From NCBI RefSeq assembly GCF_029962835.1, contig NC_080579.1, positions 81,609,959-81,673,958 on the forward strand: a stretch of DNA of 64,000 nt, given 5' to 3'. The position numbers and the translations under genes are program-made. Source of the stretch: Magnolia sinica. Taxonomy: Eukaryota; Streptophyta; Magnoliopsida; Magnoliales; Magnoliaceae. The notes beneath the pieces are model-generated. The model made no database searches, was not told where the DNA came from, and worked only from the letters and a program-made list of their open reading frames with translations. Below, piece by piece: positions 45,899-59,090 of this stretch; the stretch's first letter is position 1; every line of letters starts with the position of its first letter.

Positions 45899-48889
45899 AC
45901 CGATGTAGTGCCTCTACCGTCTAACCTCAAGCCGCCGAAGCTTGACCTAAAACCTTTGCCCTCTGATTTGAAATATGCCTATTTAGGTCAAGATGAGACA
46001 TACCCGGTGGTGATCTCTGCCCACCTGGAGAAAGAACAGGAGAGTATGCTCATATCTACTCTCATTGAGCATAAAGGAGCCCTGGGATGGATGATAGCAG
46101 ACCTCAAGGGAATCGATCCCTCGATTTGTACTCACCGCATATATCTTGAGGATAATGCAAAAACCGCTCGGCAACCACAACGTAGACTAAATCCAAATAT
46201 GAAGGAAGTGGTTAAGGCCGAGGTTCTTAAACTATTGGACGTGGGTGTTATATACCCTATATCTGATAGTCAATGGGTGAGTCCAACTCAAGTGGTCCCT
46301 AAGAAGTCCGGAATCACCATCGTAGCCAATGCTAATAATGAACTCGTGCCAACTAGAGTCACTACTGGTTGGAGAATGTGCATTGACTACAGGAAGTTGA
46401 ATACCGTCACGAGGAAAGACCACTTTCCTTTACCATTCATTGATCAGATCCTGGAAAGGTTAGCTGGTCATTCCTATTACAGTTTCCTTGACGGGTATTC
46501 GGGCTACAACCAGATAGAGATAGCCCCTGAAGACCAGGAAAAGACCACATTTACATGTCCCTACAGCACCTTTGCCTATCAAAGGATGTCATTCGGGCTA
46601 TGTAATGCCCTTGCCACCTTTCAGCGATGCATGCTTAGTATCTTTTCTGATATGGTGGGAAAATATCTAGAGGTCTTCATGGATGATTTCTCTGTTTACG
46701 GTCCATCTTTCAGCAAGTGCTTGGAAAGTCTTAAATGTGTGCTGAAAAGATGTGAAGAAAAGAACTTGGTACTTAATTGGGAGAAGTGTCATTTCATGGT
46801 TCAGAAGGGAATTGTCCTTGGGCATATCATCTCGTCCAAAGGAATCGAGGTAGATAAGGCAAAAATCGATCTTATCTCTAACCTACCTCCACCCAAGAAC
46901 ATCAGAGACGTGCGATCCTTCTTAGGACACGCAGGATTTTACAGGCGATTCATAAAGGACTTTAGTCTTCTCTCTCGTCCTTTATGTAATCTTCTTCAAA
47001 AGGATGCTCCGTACGAGTGGACTGAGCAATGCCAGGAAGCTTTCACCAAGCTTAAGGGCACGTTAACCACTGCACCTATCATGCAGCCACCCGATTGGAA
47101 CCTTCCTTTTGAGCTTATGTGCAACGCTTCTGATTATGCTCTTGGGGCGGTCCTAGGCCAGAAAAAAGATAAGAGGCCCTACGTCATTCATTACGCGAGT
47201 AGGACTCTAAATCCTGCCCAAGTGAACTTGTCACGCCCCAAACTCGGAAATCGGATTCACAGGAATCACGATTACCGAGTCCGGTGCCGACAGCCTCCGT
47301 AGTACCCCATTCTCGGCTCCTAACGTCCATGCACCAGATTCCGATCTTGGGATCCTACAAGGAGGATTTTTTTATTTTTATTTTTTTATTTTTACATTTA
47401 ACTCATAATAAGCATAACCACAAGATTACCCAATTCACAAAGGCATCATCATCATCATATATCCACTAATATAATCATTTGAATACAATACTGAAAGGGA
47501 AATACATATATCGAAATCAAAGCTCCAGAAGACAACTGCACGCTCCAAGCTCAACGCTGCTACAATCTAATAACACCTGCACGCATCTATCGTGCATAAG
47601 CTTATAGAAAGCTTAGAGGGTGGTGAAAGTGTGTGCACAAGGTAAGTGCCAAGTATACAATACAATGCCATAAATCAAACAATGGAATAAATAGAAATAC
47701 TGACAAGATACGATATCAGAGTAAGCAGAATTATACTGGTATGCCCATGTGTCATATGATATCAGAGTACGCAATTCGGATCAGCCATATAAATGAGGAG
47801 TCAAAGAGAGCCAAATATCAGATACCAAGGGTACAATGCAAGACGTAAATCCTGCTAAGTCCGTCTAGGCCATATAAATGCAGAGATATAGTAACCCAAA
47901 ATGCTAAGTACTGCGGATGCAATGTAATATACGGTGCGAATGTAATGACCATGCTGGAGTGTGAAGTCGGGATGATAGTACGTAGTATCGCAGACTACGA
48001 GGTCCACCACAAAGGACTTCTATCCAAACCAGTCCCATACCTAATTTTGAATAGTCAGACTCAATGTGGTAAACTCCTAATCTCAGGTTAGTCGCGCGCC
48101 CAACCGAAATCCTGGTCATGCGAAGGTACACGTAACAAATAGTTATGCACCATCAACCCGAGTGGATAGGGAAGGAATGAATGAATGAATATGCAATTCC
48201 TGCTCAATAAGTCCACATATCAGTACGGTTACTCTCTGAAAAATCACCGGGGTCTATTACACTCCAAACCAGATTGCCGCCCCATCGCGCGCAATAAGGT
48301 GAGTGGAAGAGACCTCACTATCCGCCTGCCAATATCGGGCCCGGCTCGTCGATAGCGGACCCATTCCTCGAGCTGGTCAAACTCAGCCTAGCATTGCCCC
48401 CTCCTCTCGGGCAGGTAAGGCCGCACCCCCTTCCAACCGACCACGACACAGTGGGAGACGCGGCCTAATGGTATACGGCCCTCATGCGCTCATGCATCCA
48501 CTCGGTCTAGACGTTGGAGCAACCTCTGGAACCAAGAGGGTTTAGGGACTTTCACCCAGGGATATCTATAGCACCCCATGTAGAACAAATTTCCGGTGTC
48601 CCATCTGGCCATCCACGATATGCCTGTGGAGGCTATGACCCTGATGTCGCTAGGGCGTACAGTAATCATAATGCAAAATGCATGAGTCATACAATCCCGT
48701 TATGCATCAATCTTGCGCATACCGTGCGCTCATGTGAGATAACCTCCGCCTATCAGGGAGTCTCATAACAACATGCTCAATGACATATACAAAGATCAAC
48801 CACACCTCATAACAAACATGCAGATGATGCATATGGGTAGATATCATGATGCTATGCTGTCACATACTCATAATTGGTATCAATAACCG

Positions 48890-50220
48890 GCATCGACAAT
48901 TGACCTCGACAATGTGGACATTTAACCAACATTGCCCCCGAGGAATGATGCTCATAGATCCTAACATATAGTGGACCCATGACCTCACACGAGGACCAAA
49001 TATACAACACCATGGGCCTCACTCAAGAGCTTAATACACATCACGATGGGCCTTTCACATGGGCCTAACATACATCACAATGGGCTCCATCGCCTGACCC
49101 TCAAATGCATCACAATGAGCCCTATCACATAGACCTCATATACATCATATTAGGCTTAAAACACAAGTCGAATATACATCGCAATGGCCCTCAACTACGA
49201 GTCGCATATACATCATATAGGTCTCGACAATCGGGATCAATCGATAATCAGAGTCAGAAAATCGGTCACGTCAATCGACAAATCGGCCACGACAATCGAG
49301 ATCGATCGATAATCAGAATCGGTAAATCGGTCACGACAATCGAGATCGATCGATAATCAGAGTCGGTAAATCGGTCACGACAATCGGGATCGATCGATAA
49401 TCAGAGTCGGCAAAACAGTCGCGTAAATTGACAAATCGGCCACGACAATCGGGATCGATCGATAATCAGAATCGGTAAATCGGTCAGGACAATCGGGATC
49501 GATCGATAATCAGAATCAGCAAATCGGTCACGTCAATAGACAAATCGGCCACGGCAATCGGGATCGATCGATAATCAGAATCGGTAAATCGGTCATGACA
49601 ATCGGGATCGATCGATAATCAGAATCGGTAAATCGGTCACGACAATTGGGATCGATCGATAATTAGAATTGGCAAATCGGTCACGTCAATCGACAAATCG
49701 GCCACGGCAATCGAGATCGATCGATAATCAGAATCAGTAAATCGGTCATGACAATCAGGATCGATCGATAATCAGAGTCAGCAAAACAGTAGCGTCCATC
49801 GACAAATCGGCCACGACAATCAAAATCGATCGATACTCAGAATTGGCAAATCAGTCACGATAATCGACCTTGATCGCTAATCGGTCAATCGGCTACGACA
49901 ATCAAAATCGATCAATACCCAAAATCGGCAAATCAGTCACAATATCTGGCTTCGATCGTTAATCGATCAATTGGCCACGATAATCAAAATCGAACAATAC
50001 TCAAAATCAGCAAATCGGTCACGATATCTGGCCTCAATCGCTAATCGGTCAATCGGCCATGATAATCAAACTCGATCGATACTCAGAATCGACAAATCGG
50101 CACCGACGAGAATGACCTAACAAGGCCTAAGGGAAGGTCACAATGAGGACATCTAACCGTCATTGCCTGTCAAGGTGGACATTTAACCAACATTGCTCTC
50201 AAGGAGTGGCCCATACAAAG
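48890..50220 (+). repeat. Duplicated GTGGACATTTAACCAACATTG segment flanking the minisatellite
   Basis: A block containing gtggacatttaaccaacatt followed by gc(c/t)(c/t)(c/t)(g/a)aggag occurs at about 48915-48950 and again at about 50170-50205. The minisatellite lies between the two, so the expansion is bracketed by a direct repeat. Confidence 0.7.
49200..50110 (+). repeat. GATCGATCGATAATCAG minisatellite, 44/65-bp units in a 262-bp higher-order pattern
   Basis: The landmark gataatcag occurs at 49243, 49308, 49352, 49396, 49461, 49505, 49570, 49614, 49658, 49723 and 49767, and as gatactcag at 49832. Spacings are 65, 44, 44, 65, 44 and then 65, 44, 44, 65, 44, 65. The five-step pattern totals 262 bp and repeats (49243 to 49505 to 49767). 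The 65-bp form is the 44-bp form plus a 21-bp block (containing caatcgacaaatcggcca). Each unit carries the self-complementary atcgatcgat. Decayed units continue to about 50110. Confidence 0.92.
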
Positions 50221-50420
50221 GATCCACACACAACGCAACGGCCATACATACCTTGCATTGGGCCTCAACCTTAGGCCTCGAATACATCACAATGGGCCTT
50301 GCCCATAGGCCATGAATACGTCACAATGGACCCCACTTATGGGCCTCAAATCCACAGTAGGTGAGCCCTACACATGGGCCTTCATGCATCAAGTGGGCTT
50401 CATCAATGGGCCGCACTAAT

Positions 50421-50535
50421 GGGCCTTATACACATCAAGTGGGCTACATCATTGGGCCGCACTAATGGGCCTTATACACATCAAGTGGGCTACATCATTG
50501 GGCCACACTAATGGGCCTTATACACATCAAGTGGG
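50421..50535 (+). repeat. 46-bp tandem repeat, ~2.5 units
   Basis: gggccttatacacatcaagt begins at 50421, 50467 and 50513, exactly 46 bp apart, each followed by gggctacatcatt. Confidence 0.9.
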
Positions 50536-50579
50536 CTACATCATTACAGGTACGTAGCTGGTGTGAGGGTACTCCAGCC

Positions 50580-52680
50580 AATCCGTTTCCCACACGTGCA
50601 TCAAGGTAAGTCCCACCGTCCAAGGACTGGACGGTGGAGATACATACATCACGTGGGTCCCACGTCCCATGTGGACCGATGGACAGAGTGGATATAGAAT
50701 AAATGCATCAAGGTGGGCCACGTTAGATGGCATAGATAAGATACCAAAAATCCAGGTGGGGCCTCATCAGCACCGTCCAGATATGGACAGTGGGGATACA
50801 AAATACACACGGCAAGGTGGGCCCCCACCATAACGTCTATTTTCCATCCAATCTGTACATACAGTCACAAAGACCTGGTTGAGGAAAAACAAATATCATT
50901 GATCCAAAACTTCTTTACTCCCAAGAATTGTCGATGGTGGCTGATAAATCCCCACTGATTTTTGCGGTGTGGTCCACCTGATGGATGGTGGATCTATCAC
51001 ACATTTCATGGTGGGTCCCATCCAGATGGACGGCTAGGGTGAAGCAAATATCACAGGCGGGACTCACAGAGTTTGCTGATGCAAGTACAGCAGCTATTTG
51101 CTGGGGTACCAGCCCACCGTCCATCAGATAGACGGTTTGGATGAAGAACAAATGGACGGTGGGGGTATGAAACATATACATCACAGTGTGGCCCACGGTG
51201 CTTGCGGCTGCACGTACAGCAGCAGTTGCAGAGGCTGCTGGCCCACCGTCCATCAGACGGCGAGTTTGGATTTAAATAGATGGACGGTGGGGATTTGAGC
51301 CACTAGCTGACGTAAGCACATCAGCTATGTGCTGGTATGGTGGCAGACCAGCCAATCATCTCTCACGGTGGGTGAGTCCCACGTGCTGGGCTCAGCTCGG
51401 TGTGCTTCCTCCTGAGATTTGCATCTGCCTCATTCCAACCTCTGGCCTGGGTCCTGGATGAACGGCGTGAATGAAACACGTACCTTAAGTGGGGCCCACA
51501 AAATTCACTGACGTTCTGCAGTGGGATGGCCCACTGTCCAGATGATGGACGGCGTAGATAGAGCAGATACATCACGGTGGCCCTACACAGCACCGTCCAA
51601 ATGGACGGTGCAAATAAATACATCAGGGTAGGCTCCACATACCTCGCTGACATCACTCCGTCAGCCATATGGCTGGGGCGTGAGGAATCCCAGCCAATCC
51701 ACTCCTCATCAGGTGGGTCCCACATGGGGCCCACCATAATATAATATTATATTTTAATATATATAGGCAGAGAAAGAGGGCTTCAACGTCCAACATTCAA
51801 AATCTGGATGGACGGCTTGGATGATAGAATGCATACATTCAACACGTGTGGGGTAGGTCCCACAGTCTAAAATGAATGGACGGTATAGATGCGACACCTG
51901 CACGCATTATGTGCCCACGTAACTTGCTGACGCAAGTGCTGCAGTAGCGCTGCTGCAGTTCCCGTAACGTTGATTCCACGTGTGGGGCCAGCAGCGTAGA
52001 TAAGACACTTAGATCACGGTGGATCCCACGTCCTCGGATGGGCGGTGTGGATTACATCATCCACGTGGGGTCCACACACAGCAGGTGGGGTCCAGTCCAC
52101 GTCCAAGGACTGGATGGTATAGATAAAACACGTATATTAGGTGAGACTCACAGAACTTGTGACGTCTGTACACCAACTATGTAGCTGGTGTTGTGGTAGA
52201 CCGTCCAATCCACTTTCATCAGGTGGGTCCCACGTGGGGCCCACCATAATATTTTATTACTATACTAATGTTCATAAATATGTATAAAAAAAATAGAGGT
52301 GGCTCGCCCAGTCCAGGAGGTTGGACGGTGTGGACCAACCACATGCATCACGGTGGTCCCTTTTTCACTGTCCAGACATGGACAGTGTGGATTGAAACGC
52401 ATACATTTCAGTGGTCCCTGCTGTCCAAAATACGGGATGGTGTAGATGCAAAGTACGTACATCAAGGTGGCCACGTGGTGTGGCTCACCACAAGTCTGGA
52501 TCAACTATATCTGTGTTATGCCAACGTCCAGCAGCATACAACACAAATATGGTGGGGTTCACGTGGACAGCCTGGATATAAACATATACATCATAATGTG
52601 GCCCACATACATCCGGGCCCACTGTCCCATACACATGGACAGTGTGGATTTCACACGTACACACGTGGGGTCCATGAATC
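50580..52680. repeat. Array of GTGGGTCCCAC / CCGTCCA-TGGACGG modules in giant LTR 2
   Basis: More than ten loose copies of a ~100-bp module with a gtgggtcccac word and a short palindrome of the type caccgtcca-nn-tggacggtg (for example about 50774, 51594, 52366). These words match the arms of the free foldback MITEs. No coding potential. Confidence 0.7.
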
Positions 52681-52699
52681 AAGTTGATATTGTGATTCC

Positions 52700-53565
52700 C
52701 TTCATTTAGGGCTTGCCAAAAGGCAGCAACAAGGTGGGCCTTATGATCCAACAGTCTGGATTTACTGATCAAGTGGGCCACATCATCACCAAAGAGAGAG
52801 AGAGAGAGAGATCAGTTGGTGGAGGGACCCTGCCACTATGGGTCCCTCTTGATACAATAAATACATCAAGATGGGTCCCATGTATGTGGATCATCAAATC
52901 ACAAATCAAATAAACGAAATCACCCACCTATTGGCCGCCTTCTTAGTCCAATGGAACGCCCAACTCCTTGGCTTCGGCTTTGACGGCGGATGATGAACAT
53001 TGGATGGTTGGATATGGTGGTAGGGAGGTGGGCCACACATGACCTCTCTCCCATAAACGTGCACCTCTCCCATGGTTGCTTGGGAGAGGGGATTTTTTTT
53101 GAAAATGAGAGAGAGATGAGAGAGAGATTGAAAGAGAGAGAGTGATGGGGTGAGTGATGGGGTGTGTAAGAGATGGGATGGAAAGGTTGACTTTGGGGAT
53201 GGTGTAGTGTACTTAGGGATGGGATAGGGTACTTGACTTGATGGGTTACTTTTATTGATTGATGGGATTGATTTGACATTTGGTAGAGATTCTCTTGGGA
53301 TTGCAACGCGCGGCGTTTCCCTCGAACTGAACGCGGGCCCACATCTCCTGCCTCGGGTATCGCCTCGGCGCGTAATACGCGGCCTCGGAACCGCAGCGAC
53401 GGCGCGGTCGCAGGGGTACAAGTCTTGGTTTGAGTTAACTCGGGTTGACGGCATGTGATGCAGGGTCGCGCGTAAATACCGGTTAAGGGTCGAAGGTTGC
53501 CGAAATTCGACCGGAAAAATCGCGGAAGTCTACGGAACGGTACGGGTTGGGATACGGGTCTTACA
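52700..53565 (-). other. Terminal part of giant LTR 2, homologous to the start of giant LTR 1
   Basis: Read on the minus strand from 53565 it parallels 421-1130: the GC-rich start, a tcgagggaa(a/t)c word, then a C/T/A-rich stretch of ccatc/cacc words and a (CT)-rich tract. This is the clearest homology between the two insertions. Confidence 0.8.
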
Positions 53566-55182
53566 GAACTACTCGACTACGGAAAAGGAACTCTTAGCCG
53601 TAGTGTTCGCCTTGGACAAATTTAGGTCCTACTTGATCGGATCTAAGATCATTATCTATACAGATCATGCGGCACTTAAGTATCTTCTTTCGAAGAATGA
53701 TTCTAAGCCCCGCCTGATACGATGGATCCTTCTACTCCAAGAATTCGATTTGGAAATTAAAGATAAAAAGGGAGTAGAAAACGTTGTGGCCGATCACCTT
53801 TCTCGCCTTAATACCTCTGATTCCCTTGAGGCGACCCATATCAATGACATGTTCCCTGATGAACAACTGTTCAGAGTCTCCCATTCACCTTGGTTTGCTG
53901 ATATTGCTAATTATCTTGCTACAGGTGTCATACCTACTAGACGATGCAAGATAAGAAGAAATTTTTCACCGAGGTGCGCAACTTTTTCTGGGATGATCCT
54001 TATTTATTTAAATATTGCCCAGACCAAATTTTAAGGAGATGTGTACCAGACGATGAGCATCAGAGCATCATCTCCTTCTGTCACTCACAAGCCTGTGGTG
54101 GTCACTTTTCTGCTAAAAAGACCACGGTCAAGATTCTGCAGTGTGGCTTTTACTGGCCCACTATGTTTAGGGACACTCATGAGTTTTGCAAAGCTTGTGA
54201 GCGTTGTCAGAAATTAGGAGCATTGTCCCGTCGAAATATGATGCCTTTGAATCCCATCCTTATCATTGAAGCATTTGATTGCTGGGGCATCGATTTCATG
54301 GGACCATTCCCCCAATCATTTGGAAATCTGTACATTTTGCTCGCCGTGGATTATGTCACTAAATGGGTTGAAGCGATTCCGTGTCGAACTAATGACCATC
54401 GCACGGTCATTAAATTCCTAAAAGAAAACATCATTTCTCGATTCGGAACGCCTCGAGCCATCATTAGTGATGGGGGCTCACACTTTTGTAATAGACCATT
54501 CGAGAGCTTAATGAAGAAATATGGTATCTCTCATAAGGTGAGGACCCCGTACCACCCACAGACAAGTGGACAAGCTGAGATTTCCAATAGGGAAATTAAA
54601 CACATCTTGGAAAAGACGGTCAACCCTGATCATAAGGATTGGTCAATTCGATTGACCGATGCCTTATGGGCATACCGTGCTGCCTTTAAAACCCCTATTG
54701 GAATGTCTCCCTTTAGACTTGTCTATGGGAAAACTTGTCACTTGCCTGTGGAGCTAGAACATAAAGCGTACTGGGCGATCAAAAATCTTAATTTCAATCT
54801 GGACAACGCTGGCTCGCTACGCAAACTTCAATTGAATGAACTGGAGGAAATCCAGAATGATGCGTACGATAATTCAAGAATTTACAAGGACAAGATGAAA
54901 GCATTTCATGACCAACACATTTTGCGAAAATCATTCACGCCTAGTCAGAAGGTCCTTTTGTACAATTCTCGATTACATCTCTTTCTAGGTAAGCTTCGAT
55001 CTCGTTGGACAGGCCCTTACATTGTTGTCACTGTTTTTTCGCATGGGGCCGTTGAGATAAGAGATCCCGACAATGGCAAGGAGTTTAAAGTCAATGGAAA
55101 TCGATTGAAACCATTTATCGAGAAATTTGATTCAGAGGACATGTCCATGCTTCTGACTGATCCTATTTACCAAGATTGATCT

Positions 55183-56549
55183 CCTAGTCTGATGGAGGTA
55201 CAGGTAAGTTTATCGCTTTCATAGGACTAAGGTAGCTGCTTTAATTGTCTGGCTGAAGACGGTAAACTTAGTGCTCCTGGGAGGCAACCCAGTTCTTCAT
55301 TTCATTTTGTTTTTATCATTAGTTAGTTCAATGTTTGTGGGTAACATTACTGCAAACCCTCACGAGACTACAACTCGTCCACTAGGGGTAACCTAGTAAA
55401 GGCTTGTTGCATACGCTAAATGCAATCGAGAGCACCTACGAAAGTGGTATAGGTAGGATTTTATTTTTGTTATTTTATTTTACTTCTGTTGGTTTCTCTC
55501 TCTTACGTAAATATCTTTAGAAAGCCTCTTGATTCTTTCATCTAGGTATTATCTTTCCATCACTTCTCATTTACTCATTTTGTCCCATGTGCATCGCATG
55601 CTTATTTCTTTTACATTGAGGACAATGTAGATTTTAGGTTGGGGGTGGGAGATTAGATGACCTAATCAGCATTTTCTTGGTCTTGAACAAAAGTTGTGAA
55701 AATTTTAAAAAATTTTCTAGAATTTCGTATGAATTCGAAGCGATTTTTGACGGCCATCTTGAATTTAGAATTACAAGATAAGTGATGTTGGAATTGATGA
55801 CTCTTGAATTCAACTATTTGTTAGATTTCACAGTTAAGTTAGAACTATTAATCCATGATTAGAAGTTTTAAACACTGATTGAATCCTAATTTTACATGTC
55901 ACATCTCGCTTACACATTAAGGTTTCATTCGATATCAAAGGATTACTTTGGTAATCACTAAACATGAAAGGAACCATCGTGGAAAATTGAATGGATTGGG
56001 CGAACAGTCTTTACCATAGGTTTGCTCCCTATAGGTGTAGATTTAGTTCCCTATGAAGGATATGAGAAAAAGTTGGGTGTACACTCTTCACCATAGGTTT
56101 GCTCCCTATAGGTGAGGACTCAATTCCCCTTCTTGGCGTTACTTTTAATAAAATATATATATATATATAGAATAAAATCAAATATTAAAAGGATAAAAAG
56201 ATAATGTGTAAGCCAAGTGGGTTATCATGAATTCTCTTATTGGTTACCAATAATATCCTTAAAATAGAGAGGTGAATCTCAATGTTGATAAGTCGAGATT
56301 AGACTATACATCCATGGAATTCAGTGTTTGGAATTGTTCTAATTAAGGGATTAACATTTGAACTTGATTATGAAGTTTACTGTGAGCTTGATTCCAGGAG
56401 GAAGTAATGATAACATTCATGAATCTTAGAATTCGAATATCTGGATTATTCTGCAAAAATCACTCGAGTTTTTTGGAAATTGTTCTGTAATTCTCAACTT
56501 ACTTTTCGCATATTTTGCTCGGGACTAGCAAAATGCTGGTTGGGGGTTG
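55183..56549 (+). other. Athila copy B 3' untranslated region with polypurine tracts
   Basis: Parallels 9739-11119: gaggcaaccca word at about 55280, ttgaggacaatgt then gttgggggtggga at about 55617-55650, the repeated cataggtttgctccctatagg unit (about 56012 and 56090), and the LTR-adjacent tract ggttgggggttg ending at 56549. A short (TA)n at about 56154-56169 is absent from copy A. Confidence 0.8.
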
Positions 56550-58809
56550 TGTTGAGGGTCAAATATTACATATTAGACCCCAGTTCTTACTTGGATCTAC
56601 AAGCATAATTCCGTTTAATGGCTGATTTAATCGTGATTGTGATGCAGAGCGTATCTACGAGTCTGGATGGGAAAAAGGTACTAAAAGCATGGATTTAGCG
56701 GTCTGAAATCACCAAGGCAAGCGACGGACCCCAGGAGACCAAGATCGACGGATGTGCATGCCAGGGATTCAAGAAAATCAAGAAATTGGAGCTTAAGTGG
56801 CCCAAAAGACGTCCAAAATGTAAGATCACAGGGTTCTCGCCATCTAATCAGCTCAAAACTTTATACATGGCCTGAGGGTCATAAATTAACCGTACACGTA
56901 AATTTTCATCCATTGGATCGCTGTAGAAGGGGCCCAACGGACATATCAGCCCATAAAACCATTGATTTTGGGCCCGCCTGCTATCCAGATGTACTTGAAA
57001 ATTGGTCTCAACGCGTTAAATGAGCTGACAATACGGATGGACGGAGCGGATTTTTCACGAACATCTCCGTAGGACGGATGTGCATCACGTGTGCACGGTA
57101 CACAAGTGCACCAGCCGTGCACTGTATTCCTTAAAGTCGGTCAGCGCACGCTGACCGATGTCTCCCTCTCCAACTTGAAGTCGTTCCTGCGGAAGGAACA
57201 GAGGTCGCGGGTGAGTCTTGTGGGCCACCACCGTGATGCAATGGACCGATCCGGACCATCCATCAGAAGCCCTTGCCCCCTATCATCCTCGCCTAGGTGG
57301 CAATATTTTAAGAAATAAATAGAATGGGATCCTAGCCGTTCAAACGTCGGATGGATGGCAGCGCGAAAAGTCCTATGGACCACACCAAAACCAATATAAA
57401 ACAGTCTATCCCTGACTGGTTTTTCGAGGCGCATCCAGTGGACGGCGTGGATTTCCCAAAACGAAAGCCATGTGGGCCCCACCATCAGCCAGCGTAAGTG
57501 CGTAACGCACTCTGTTTCGCAACCGACGCCGTCCGATTTTCACGGTGAGTTGTGCGCTCGTGGGGGTGATCGGACGGCTGATCTGAACCGTTCATCATGA
57601 AGATGGGCCAAAAATCTCCCAGAGGACGCTGTCCTTTTGAAAAGAAGGCAAAGAAGAGGAAGAATACTGACGCGGAATTCCGGACTGCGTGAGGTATCTC
57701 GCAGCAGAGGGACGCGTTCCAGGCTGCAGAAGGACTGTCCCCACAACCTATTTCGGGTAGGACTCTACAGCAACTCTCGGAAGACAGCTCTATAAGGAAG
57801 GGTTGCAGTTTTGGCTTAGGGGAGGAGGAGCGTGTGAAAGAAAAACGGGAGAGAAAGAGGGCTGGGCTTTTCGTGAGGGGCAGGGACGTGAGTAACGAGG
57901 AAAGGCTGCACGTCAGAGAGAGTGAAAGGATCAAACGGAGGTCTTTTGGAAGGCTGGACGTGGAAGGGAGAGTTGAAGCTCGGTTATGGGTTGCTGCTGC
58001 ACGTCAGGAAGAGAAGATGGAACGTGGAGGCTGAAAAGACAATAAGTTCTTTCTTCTTCTCTTCTTCTCTTTTTCGTTTTCTTTTTCTTTCTATTTGTTT
58101 TGGATTTAGGCTAATCATGGTCGGCTAAACCTCTTAGCTAGGGCTAAGAGGTGAAGCCTGTAGTGAGATGGGAGACACTATTTCATGCATTTAATTTGAA
58201 TTTATGAACTAAACTTGGTTTTAAGTTGATTATTAAAAGAATATTTTCTCAGTCTTTAATGGTCTGTTGTGACTGAAATTACAATGGGTTTGCAATGGCT
58301 TTGAATATCTCTTTTTCTCTTTTGATGTTTATGATGTCAGGAGGCCTTGTTGTTCACCATCGTCTCCTGGGCATTGTTGGATGATAGTACCCTTCCTAAC
58401 TTTCATGTACTTTTGATTGGTTGGTAATTAGTTTAATCCTGTTATTTGCTTTGTCTCCTGGGCATGTTTAGATGATGGAATCCATTCTAATTCATATACC
58501 TTTCATCTCTTGAAAACCAGATCAAGTAGGTTCAGTTTGATTTCCATAAATCTTAATGCAGGCATAAGATCTCCCTGATCCCTACAAGTGGATCCTCTGA
58601 ATCCCTAGTTTCCTTCCTCTGAATTTCTTAAAGTTTTAGACAATTATTCCACAATTATTTCTTAAATTCTATTTGGTTTAGATCACATCTTAGTCTAGTT
58701 CTAGTTCTACTTGGTTTTAGATAACGTACAAGTATCAGTCCCTGTGGATTCGACCTCGGTCTTACCGAGTTTATTACTACATCACAACCCTATACTTGGG
58801 GAGTGAACA
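56550..58809 (+). repeat. Athila copy B 3' LTR
   Basis: 2260 bp, same ends and architecture as the 5' LTR, with scattered substitutions (for example gaaagaaaaacgg against gaaagaaagacgg). The R/U5 hairpin is at 58130-58151. Confidence 0.93.
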
Positions 58810-59090
58810 AGTATGGTGATATTTATTTGTCATCCAACCTGTTCATGAGAGAACACAAACATGGATGAATGGAAAACAAAAGTATCAGCTCGATCCAAAA
58901 CTTCTATCACCCTTTAGAAGTTTTCAAGTACAGGTGTTCAATTCCCACTGCTTCCTATTATGTACTCCATTTGAGCATTGGATGTGCTTCAATTTTGGTC
59001 TGATGCCCTAAAATGAGCTAGAAAAATGGATGGATGGCATGGATAAGACATACATGATGTGGAACCCACAAAGTTTACTCCATACACTAG
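58810..59090. mobile_element. Right half of the foldback MITE that hosts Athila copy B
   Basis: gatatttatttgtcatccaa to ggatggcatggataagacat, atgatgtggaacccac, is the other half of the element begun at 39521. Confidence 0.65.

Larger units (their letters stand above)
47229..53565 (-). mobile_element. Giant solo LTR (or non-autonomous element), second copy, inverted
   Basis: On the plus strand it begins TGTCACGCCCC and ends GGGTCTTACA; read on the minus strand it is a relative of 421-4556 (both start TGTAAGACCCG). Target duplication gaact at 47224-47228 and 53566-53570; copy A has a single gaact here. Length 6337 bp, 2.2 kb more than the first copy, partly through tandem arrays at 49200-49900 and 50421-50535. 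No gag, pol or internal termini. Minus-strand ORFs near 52906-53454 are Ser/Pro-rich and unrecognised. Confidence 0.85.
45908..55179 (+). pseudogene. Athila copy B pol: RT, RNase H, integrase, split by giant LTR 2
   Basis: The first part (45908-47228) holds the whole RT, including FGLCNA near 46590 and the catalytic FMDD-type motif near 46677-46690, open throughout, and the start of RNase H ([13 protein letters not shown] near 47120; copy A has CDAS, so a catalytic Asp is Asn here). The giant LTR lies at 47229-53565. Coding resumes in frame at 53571 and finishes RNase H ([15 protein letters not shown], near 53645). A 4-base length change near 53935-53945 shifts frame; then an open 411-codon stretch (53944-55179) encodes integrase with the HHCC domain (near 54080-54210), [17 protein letters not shown] and NREIKHIL. 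Better preserved than copy A. Confidence 0.92.
39677..58809 (+). mobile_element. Athila-like Ty3/gypsy retrotransposon, copy B (two LTRs, nested and rearranged)
   Basis: Two LTRs of equal length (2260 bp) flank a tRNA-Asp primer site, leader, gag, a broken protease, RT, RNase H, integrase and a 3' untranslated region. A 992-bp segment of its own R-U5 replaces ~228 bp of protease (44577-45568), and a 6.3 kb solo-LTR-like element is inserted in RNase H (47229-53565). No clean target duplication: flanks are cccat (39672-39676) and agtat (58810-58814), matching at two of five bases. The flanks do belong to one pre-existing foldback MITE. Coding parts are very similar to copy A. Confidence 0.92.

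Noticed and set aside
49200..50110. CRISPR-like repeat-spacer array
   Set aside because: Units are head-to-tail and similar throughout, with no unique spacers; the host is a plant and the array lies in an LTR.
52906..53458. Minus- and plus-strand ORFs (up to 182 codons) at the end of giant LTR 2
   Set aside because: They are Ser/Pro-rich translations of repetitive ccatc/cacc sequence, are not preserved as ORFs in the first LTR copy, and match no known family.
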